NCBI GenBank assembly: GCA_025964295.1
Contig: JAOPZD010000425.1
Coordinates: 1 to 19,545 of the forward strand
DNA from: Conexibacter sp.
GTDB taxonomy: Bacteria > Actinomycetota > Thermoleophilia > Solirubrobacterales > Solirubrobacteraceae
DNA length: 19,545 bases
Direction: 5' to 3'
Shown here: positions 16,064-19,545 of the stretch, in pieces
Layout: every line of letters starts with the position of its first letter
How positions within the stretch are numbered: the stretch's first letter is position 1
Position numbers and translations under genes: made by a program
Notes under the pieces: generated by a model
Told to the model about the DNA's origin: nothing
Seen by the model: the letters and a program-made list of their open reading frames with translations, nothing else
Database searches by the model: none

Positions 16064-16110
16064 TGGAGCTAGGGGGACTCGAACCCCCGACCTCCTGGGT
16101 GCGATGCAAG
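16064..16110 (-). tRNA. 3' fragment of a tRNA gene, probably tRNA-Ala (CGC)
   Basis: On the minus strand the sequence ends with the acceptor half TAGCTCC plus discriminator A. Before it come a perfect T-arm (GGGGG-TTCGAGT-CCCCC), the variable loop AGGTC, and a 17-nt anticodon arm starting CTTGC. Loop ATCGCAC has U33 and A37, so the anticodon would be CGC (Ala). The anticodon stem has one mismatch and one wobble. Upstream of 16110 no D-arm and no 5' acceptor (GGAGCTA) follow; the sequence diverges abruptly. The fragment is about 47 nt and cannot make a functional tRNA. It is best read as an attachment-site duplicate or recombination scar. Confidence 0.7.
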
Positions 16111-16211
16111 AAGCCTGCGCTACAGAAGTAGTCGATTTGCAGGCGCTTCCGTGGTGCTCCGCAGGTCGGTGCTGGCGCGGATCGCCGGGGACAGCCGACG
16201 ATTCTGGGCGT

Positions 16212-16241
16212 TTCAGGCACTGGGGAATCTCAGTGCCTGAA
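16212..16241. repeat. Perfect 11-bp inverted repeat
   Basis: TTCAGGCACTG (16212-16222) and its exact complement CAGTGCCTGAA (16231-16241) are separated by 8 bases. No T-run follows on either strand. It could be a protein-binding palindrome, a recombination site or a weak hairpin. It lies in gene-poor sequence between the tRNA scar and the oxidoreductase. Confidence 0.7.
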
Positions 16242-16428
16242 GGGGCGAGTGCCTACGGGGACGCCCAGCGCCTCGGTGCTGGCGACGAAATCGCCGCGAC
16301 GACGGCTGGTTCCCCACCGCGGCGCCATCGTCTCGATCGACGGACGCGGCTCGATCCGCATCCGCGACCGCTTCAGAGGTGCGGCCGTGGCGGACGAGGA
16401 TCAGCTCGGACGGTGGGCCAGGCGCCAT
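16213..16428 (-). pseudogene. Possible remnant of a histidine-phosphatase gene start
   Basis: From ATG 16428 the minus strand reads MAPGPPSELILVRHGRTSEA, which resembles the RHG-motif start of histidine phosphatases (phosphoglycerate-mutase family). After about 20 residues similarity ends and the rest (AASVDRDDGAAVGNQPS onward) is unlike the family. The 71-codon frame closes inside the inverted repeat at 16212-16241. It may be a truncated gene start or chance; the neighbouring scars make truncation plausible. Confidence 0.3.
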
Positions 16429-16476
16429 GTCAGCGGGTCTCCGCGTGACGCGCATGGGTTGGGTCATGTGGGTAGG

Positions 16477-16503
16477 TTAAGCACACTGCTCGGTGTACCT
16501 AGC
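16477..16503. promoter_or_regulatory. TetR-type operator upstream of the oxidoreductase
   Basis: TTAAGCACAC (16477-16486) and CGGTGTACCTAGC (16491-16503) form an imperfect palindrome with outer TAAG/CTA arms. Same layout and spacing as the palindrome in front of the SDR gene (17812-17838). A TANNNT-type -10 candidate, TAGGTT at 16473-16478, overlaps its left edge, which would suit repression. Confidence 0.6.
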
Positions 16504-16554
16504 AAGGTCACGTCGCGCGACGCACGAGAACAACATCGCAAGAAGGAGCACATC

Positions 16555-17175
16555 ATGAGCAGCATCAGCATCATCGGCTCGGGGAACATGACCAGCGCCA
16601 TTGGTGGCCTGGCTCTCAAGGGTGGCAACGCCGTCGAGGTCATCGGTCGCGACGCCGCCAAGTCGGAGGCCGTGGCCCGGGAGCTCGGCGACGGCGCCTC
16701 GGCCGGAGCGTGGGGCGCCGCTCCGGCTGGCGACGTGGTCGTCCTCGCCGTGCTGTTCGAGAGCGCGGTGGACGTCGTCAGCCAGTTCGGGGACGCGTTG
16801 GGCGGGAAGGTGCTCGTCGACATCACCAACCCCTTCAACGCCACCGCCACCGGGCTGGCCACGCCTGACGACACCTCCAACGCGCAGCTGATCGCCGCGG
16901 CTGCCCCCGCGAGCGCCCACGTGGTCAAGGCGTTCAACACCATCTTCCGCGACGTCCTTGCCGCGGGCGGTCCGCTGGATGTCTTCCTGGCCGGCGACGA
17001 CGCGCAGGCCAAAGCGAGGGCGTCGGCGTTCATCGAGAGCCTCGGGCTGACCCCGCGGGACGTCGGCGACCTGAGCATGGCGCACTGGCTCGAGGGCGCC
17101 GGCCTGCTGTCGGTGGGCCTGGCCCGCAACGGCGTGGGGAACCTCGAGTTCTCGCTCGGCGTCAACGCCCGCTGA
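16555..17175 (+). CDS. NADP/F420-dependent oxidoreductase-like Rossmann protein
   Basis: A 206-residue cytoplasmic protein of the NADP-oxidoreductase, coenzyme F420-dependent type (PF03807-like). The dinucleotide-binding loop is at the N-terminus: ISIIGSGNMTSAIGG at residues 4-18. VVVLAV follows at about 63-68 and VDITNPFNATATGL at about 89-102, a family-typical stretch. KAFNTIFRDVL at about 124-134 and a helical C-terminus complete it. ATG 16555 has a strong AAGAAGGAG site 6 bp upstream. It probably transfers hydride between NADP(H) and F420 or another cofactor; the substrate cannot be told. It converges with the TetR gene with a 14-bp overlap of the 3' ends. The palindrome in its leader suggests TetR control. 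Confidence 0.85.
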   Translation: MSSISIIGSGNMTSAIGGLALKGGNAVEVIGRDAAKSEAVARELGDGASAGAWGAAPAGDVVVLAVLFESAVDVVSQFGDALGGKVLVDITNPFNATATGLATPDDTSNAQLIAAAAPASAHVVKAFNTIFRDVLAAGGPLDVFLAGDDAQAKARASAFIESLGLTPRDVGDLSMAHWLEGAGLLSVGLARNGVGNLEFSLGVNAR

Positions 17176-17764
17176 GCTGGCCGCCGGAAGGCACCGCCGC
17201 CGCGGGGATGGCGTCGTCGATGAGGACGGCGGCGATGGCGGCGGCGGTGGAGAAGGTGTCGGCGTTCAGGACGCGGCTGCGGGCCGAGGCGCCGTCCAGA
17301 AGCAGCGCCAGTTGCTCTCCGAGCTGCTCGGGGTCGGTGGCGCCGGCCTCGCGGGCCGCCTCGGTGAGTCGCGCCGCGAACGCCTTCTTGTAGTCACGGG
17401 CGTAGACGCGTGCCGGATGGTCCGGGTCCTGGATCTCCACGGCCGCCGCGATGAACGGGCACAGGGGCGCGTGGATCTCGAAGGCGGCGAGGAGTCGCTC
17501 GCGGGGCGTGAGGTCGGTGCGGTCGAAGACCTCGGGAAGGATGTTGGGGTCGAACCGGCGCAGGTGCTCGGCGATCAGCTCGTCCTTGCCGGAGAAGTGT
17601 TGGTAAAGGGTGCGCTTGGAGACCTCTGCGACCGCGCACAGCTGGTCCATGCCCGTGCCGTTGATGCCCTGATCGCGGAACAGCTGCGATGACGCGCCGA
17701 GGATGCGCTCCCGGGCGCCCCGGCCGCGGCGCAGGCCTCGCGGTCCCTTCTCCAACTCCGTCAT
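17162..17764 (-). CDS. TetR-family transcriptional repressor
   Basis: A 200-residue dimeric DNA-binding repressor. The helix-turn-helix is at about residues 17-62: ARERILGASSQLFRDQGI, then the turn GTGMDQLCAVAEVSKRTLYQHF with the family-typical RTLYQHFSGKDELI. The C-terminal domain (about 75-190, with LCPFIAAAVEIQDPDHPARV) would bind an unknown ligand and dimerise. I chose ATG 17764, before TELEKGPRGLRRGRG; the longer start at 17800 would lie inside the operator region. Divergent from the SDR gene, with two copies of the operator-like palindrome between them and a third before the convergent oxidoreductase. Autoregulation and control of both enzymes is the natural reading. Its 3' end overlaps the oxidoreductase by 14 bp. 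Confidence 0.9.
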   Translation of the reverse strand: MTELEKGPRGLRRGRGARERILGASSQLFRDQGINGTGMDQLCAVAEVSKRTLYQHFSGKDELIAEHLRRFDPNILPEVFDRTDLTPRERLLAAFEIHAPLCPFIAAAVEIQDPDHPARVYARDYKKAFAARLTEAAREAGATDPEQLGEQLALLLDGASARSRVLNADTFSTAAAIAAVLIDDAIPAAAVPSGGQLSGR

Positions 17765-17768
17765 GGCC

Positions 17769-17795
17769 CTGATGGTACCGGTCGGTGTGCTTAGC
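17769..17795. promoter_or_regulatory. Second operator copy, near the TetR start
   Basis: CGGTGTGCTTAGC at 17783-17795 matches the right half-sites of the other two operators. The left arm (17769-17782, with GGTACCGGT) is degenerate. It begins 5 bp upstream of the TetR ATG, so binding would block TetR's own transcription or translation start region. Confidence 0.55.
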
Positions 17796-17807
17796 CTCAC
17801 ACCTTGC

Positions 17808-17838
17808 TACGTTAAGCATCCCGATCGGTGTACTTAGC
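17808..17838. promoter_or_regulatory. Divergent promoter core and operator between TetR and SDR
   Basis: TTAAGCATCC (17812-17821) and CGGTGTACTTAGC (17826-17838) form an imperfect palindrome centred on CCGATCGG, with outer TAAG/CTTA arms. TACGTT (17808-17813) on plus and TAACGT on minus at nearly the same place both fit TANNNT -10 boxes, so one operator could cover both divergent promoters. Confidence 0.58.
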
Positions 17839-17868
17839 GCCGACGCAAACCAGCTGAACGGAGTGATC

Positions 17869-18080
17869 GTGGGAAAGCTCGATGGCAAGGTCGCGGTGAT
17901 CACCGGCGCGACAAGCGGTATGGCGCTGGCGGGCGCCAAGTCGTTCGTTGACGAAGGGGCTCACGTCTTCATCTCGGGCCGACACCAGGAGGCGCTGGAC
18001 GAGGCCGTCGAGCAGCTCGGCCGCAATGTGACGGGCGTGCAGGCCGACTCAGCCGACCTCGAGGACCTGGACCGCCTGTT
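17869..18080 (+). pseudogene. Short-chain dehydrogenase, truncated after the N-terminal ~70 residues
   Basis: GTG 17869 with GGAG 5 bp upstream begins [20 protein letters not shown], the SDR NAD(P)-binding motif (TGATSGMA as TGxxxGxG/A type). [16 protein letters not shown] and [19 protein letters not shown] follow. After about residue 70 similarity stops: the NAG motif, the Ser-Tyr-Lys catalytic residues and the rest of a normal 240-250 residue protein are absent. The frame instead continues into an unrelated protein ([15 protein letters not shown]) and ends at 18420. The fusion cannot be an active dehydrogenase. The promoter and operators are intact, so the gene was probably a working partner of TetR and the oxidoreductase before a deletion. 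Confidence 0.8.
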
Positions 18081-18503
18081 TGACTCGGGCTGCGAGATCC
18101 CGATCGGGCCGGGCTTCCAGCGCGGCGCGTTGAGCCGCGACGGCAAGTGGGTGGCGTGGGACGACGCCGCCGGCGGTGGCGGTGGCGGTGGCGGCGGCAC
18201 ACCCCCCCTCGACCAAGTCCTTCAAGATCACGCTGCCTTCGACGTTGAAGGCCGCCACGCTGCGCCGCGGCCTGTCGCTGAAGGCCACCGTGCCGGCCGG
18301 CGGCCGGCTGACGATCACGTTCAAGCGCGGCAAGCGCACGCTGGCCTCCGGCACGGCCGCCATCCGCGGCGCCGGCTCGGTCAAGGTCGAGGTCAAGGCC
18401 AAGCTCCGGCGCCCGGCTGACGGGCCGCGCGACTCTCGCCGCGACGTTCACGCCCAAGGGCGGCAAGGGCACGGGCAGGACCGCGATGGTGCGGGTCCGG
18501 TAG
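18081..18503 (+). pseudogene. C-terminal remnant of a secreted beta-rich protein
   Basis: After the SDR junction the frame reads [17 protein letters not shown], similar to a beta-propeller (TolB/WD40-like) blade, then a Gly tract encoded by GGCGGT repeats. At C7 (18202-18208) the frame shifts; one C fewer gives [18 protein letters not shown], then [17 protein letters not shown] and [13 protein letters not shown] second shift near 18413 leads to TGRATLAATFTPKGGKGTGR and VRVR with a TAG at 18501-18503. This Lys/Arg-rich beta-domain is the kind of C-terminus found on exported actinobacterial proteins. Its N-terminus is missing and it carries two frameshifts, so it is a relic. The original protein is unknown. 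Confidence 0.6.
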
Positions 18504-18755
18504 GGCGGGGGAGATGCGCGGGGCGCCTGCCGTGCTCAGCCGCCGAGGCAGCGCTCCCGGCGCCCGGTCTCCGCCGCGACGAGCCTCCACCGGGCGGGCG
18601 GCGGTCCACGAGCCAGCGGCTACCCCGCGGCGACCACCGTGCGACGCGTTCGATCCACAACTCGCCGAGCCGGTCACGCCGGCCGTGATGGCTGTGATGG
18701 GCGACGCCGCGAGCGGTCTCGGCGTCCACCGTCGCAGCCTGACGCGCCCGTCGCG
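18504..18755. other. Gene-free stretch
   Basis: No frame here has both a start and family-like sequence. The minus strand gives a short protein-like stretch (GELWIERVARWSPRGSRWLV, about 18600-18680) with no recognisable start or end, possibly gene debris. Nothing else is supported. Confidence 0.4.
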
Positions 18756-18788
18756 CGCCGGCATCACCCGGTTCGGGCGATGCCGGCG
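18756..18788. terminator. Strong hairpin after the GH114-like gene
   Basis: CGCCGGCATC (18756-18765) pairs with GATGCCGGCG (18779-18788). An inner CCCG/CGGG pair closes a GTT loop, with one A-C mismatch between, giving 14 pairs. It lies 26 bp beyond the minus-strand stop of the glycosidase. It lacks a T-run, as is common for GC-rich actinobacterial terminators. Confidence 0.55.
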
Positions 18789-18813
18789 TGAGACCGCGAC
18801 GGTCGTCGTCTGC

Positions 18814-19545
18814 TCAGCAGGCCTGGCGCCAGGCGTCGAGCGCCAGGTGCTTGCGGATGGCCGAGTATCCGGAGGCGGCGGCCTGCGCGCAGAAGGCGGA
18901 CGGGTCGACGTCGTACTCGGCGATGAACACCGCCTTGCCGGCCTTTGCGAACGGCTGCAGGGCGCTGCACTCGCCGTACTGGTAGCACTGCTCGTTGAGC
19001 GCCCAGTCGAAGTCCGGCTGCAGCGTCGCCGCCTGGTCGAGGTCGTTCTTGAGGCCAACCGACAGGCCGCGGGCATGTGCCGCGGCCGCGATGAAGCGGT
19101 TGAACGCGAGCTGGTCGGCGGCGCTGAGCGGGAAGCCGCTGGAGTTCGAGTAGCCGTCGATGTTGTCGGGCTCCACCCCGTCGAAGCCCTTGCTCCGGCA
19201 GAGGTCCAGGCGCCGCTCGAGGATCGGGCCGAGCACGTCGAGGCGGCGCACGTCGAGCCAGCGCTCGCCGGGCCAGCCGTCGACGCCCGAGCCCTGGACG
19301 GCGGCGGGGATCGAGCCCGAGTCCGGACGGCCGGGCTCGTAGGTGCCGGCGTCGAGGTAGCAGACGACGTGCCGGCCCTGGGCGTGCAGGCTCGCGACGG
19401 TGGCTGCGGGCGTGTCGAAGAGGTCCACGTCGTACATGTCGGCCGCGACGGACTGGTCGATCGTGCCGCTCAGTTGCCACTGCCACGTCGTGCGGGGCGC
19501 CGGCGTCCAGCGCCCGCCCGGAGCGCTCGAGGCGGCCGGCGCCGG
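18814..19545 (-). CDS. GH114-like secreted glycosidase (5' end outside window)
   Basis: 243 residues are visible and the frame is open to the right edge, so the start and probable signal peptide lie outside. After a Pro/Ala-rich linker, the domain begins TWQWQLSGTIDQSVAADMYD, typical of the GH114/TM1410-like TIM-barrel family (endo-alpha-1,4-polygalactosaminidase-type). Family strand motifs follow: VVCYLDAGTYEPGRPD, WLDVRR, GFDGVEPDNIDGY, LSVGLKND and AVFIAEYDVD. The acidic residues in EPDNIDGY and IAEYD are the likely catalytic candidates. It ends with ALDAWRQAC. An internal ATG at 19437 exists, but it would delete the first conserved strand, so the longer frame is preferred. By family knowledge it would hydrolyse galactosamine-containing exopolysaccharide outside the cell; the substrate here is inferred. 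Confidence 0.85.
   Translation of the reverse strand, partial: PAPAASSAPGGRWTPAPRTTWQWQLSGTIDQSVAADMYDVDLFDTPAATVASLHAQGRHVVCYLDAGTYEPGRPDSGSIPAAVQGSGVDGWPGERWLDVRRLDVLGPILERRLDLCRSKGFDGVEPDNIDGYSNSSGFPLSAADQLAFNRFIAAAAHARGLSVGLKNDLDQAATLQPDFDWALNEQCYQYGECSALQPFAKAGKAVFIAEYDVDPSAFCAQAAASGYSAIRKHLALDAWRQAC

Noticed and set aside
15919..16448. C-terminal tail of the unshifted IS110 frame containing GARGTRTPDLLGAMQ
   Set aside because: This peptide is the familiar artefact of translating a tRNA gene antisense. The real transposase ends at 15918 after the frameshift.
17785..17868. Longer start for the SDR frame at 17785
   Set aside because: It would place coding sequence over the operator and the divergent promoter. 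GTG 17869 has a ribosome binding site and begins exactly at the SDR motif.
18175..18199. Short GGCGGT tandem repeats as a possible CRISPR or regulatory array
   Set aside because: Unit of 6 bp with no spacers, in frame as a glycine tract. It is simple coding sequence in a protein relic.

Overview
The window is very GC-rich DNA with strong G/C third-position bias. Its gene content (a Sec-type giant Rhs/YD-repeat protein, an M11-like metalloprotease with an Fn3 domain, a GH114-like hydrolase, an F420/NADP oxidoreductase with a TetR regulator) points to an actinomycete-type bacterium, plausibly the Solirubrobacterales/Thermoleophilia group. The phylum-level guess is fairly safe; the order-level guess is inference.

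Left block (1-2836, minus strand): a secreted gametolysin-like (M11) metallopeptidase, a Crp/Fnr-type regulator 23 bp behind it, and a 4-bp-overlapping unknown gene that runs off the left edge. They read as one operon. Between this block and the Rhs gene (2837-3363) lie a long inverted repeat and a decayed, frameshifted piece of an IS481-type transposase.

Central block (3364-14170, plus strand): one 3351-residue secreted Rhs polymorphic toxin. It has an export signal, an N-terminal beta-sandwich-like region, a long YD-repeat shell, an Rhs-associated core ending at FDGH, and a 281-residue variable tip. The tip ends in a barnase-like guanyl-preferring RNase with a recognisable Glu/Arg/His triad. 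The next gene overlaps it by GTGA and encodes a barstar-like protein that keeps both key aspartates, so toxin and antidote are translationally coupled. Directly downstream is a broken second toxin tip of the EndoU nuclease family, spread over three frames with its middle deleted, followed by possible decayed immunity sequence. This is the layout of an Rhs locus that has swapped tips and kept an older one as debris.

Right of the toxin locus (14609-16110): an IS110-family element with a one-base frameshift and a structured 270-bp leader that could encode a bridge RNA, then a minus-strand terminator and the 3' part of a tRNA gene (probably Ala, CGC) with no 5' half. That is a typical scar of site-specific integration or recombination. 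IS481 debris on one side, and IS110 plus the tRNA scar on the other, frame the Rhs locus as an accessory island.

Right block (16111-19545): an NADP/F420-type oxidoreductase (plus) converges on a TetR repressor (minus), which is divergent from a short-chain dehydrogenase cut off after about 70 residues. The TetR-SDR intergenic region and the oxidoreductase leader share the same operator-like palindrome, so TetR probably controls all three. The broken SDR is fused to the C-terminal remnant of an unrelated secreted protein, itself frameshifted. A strong hairpin and a partial GH114-like secreted glycosidase (minus) finish the window.
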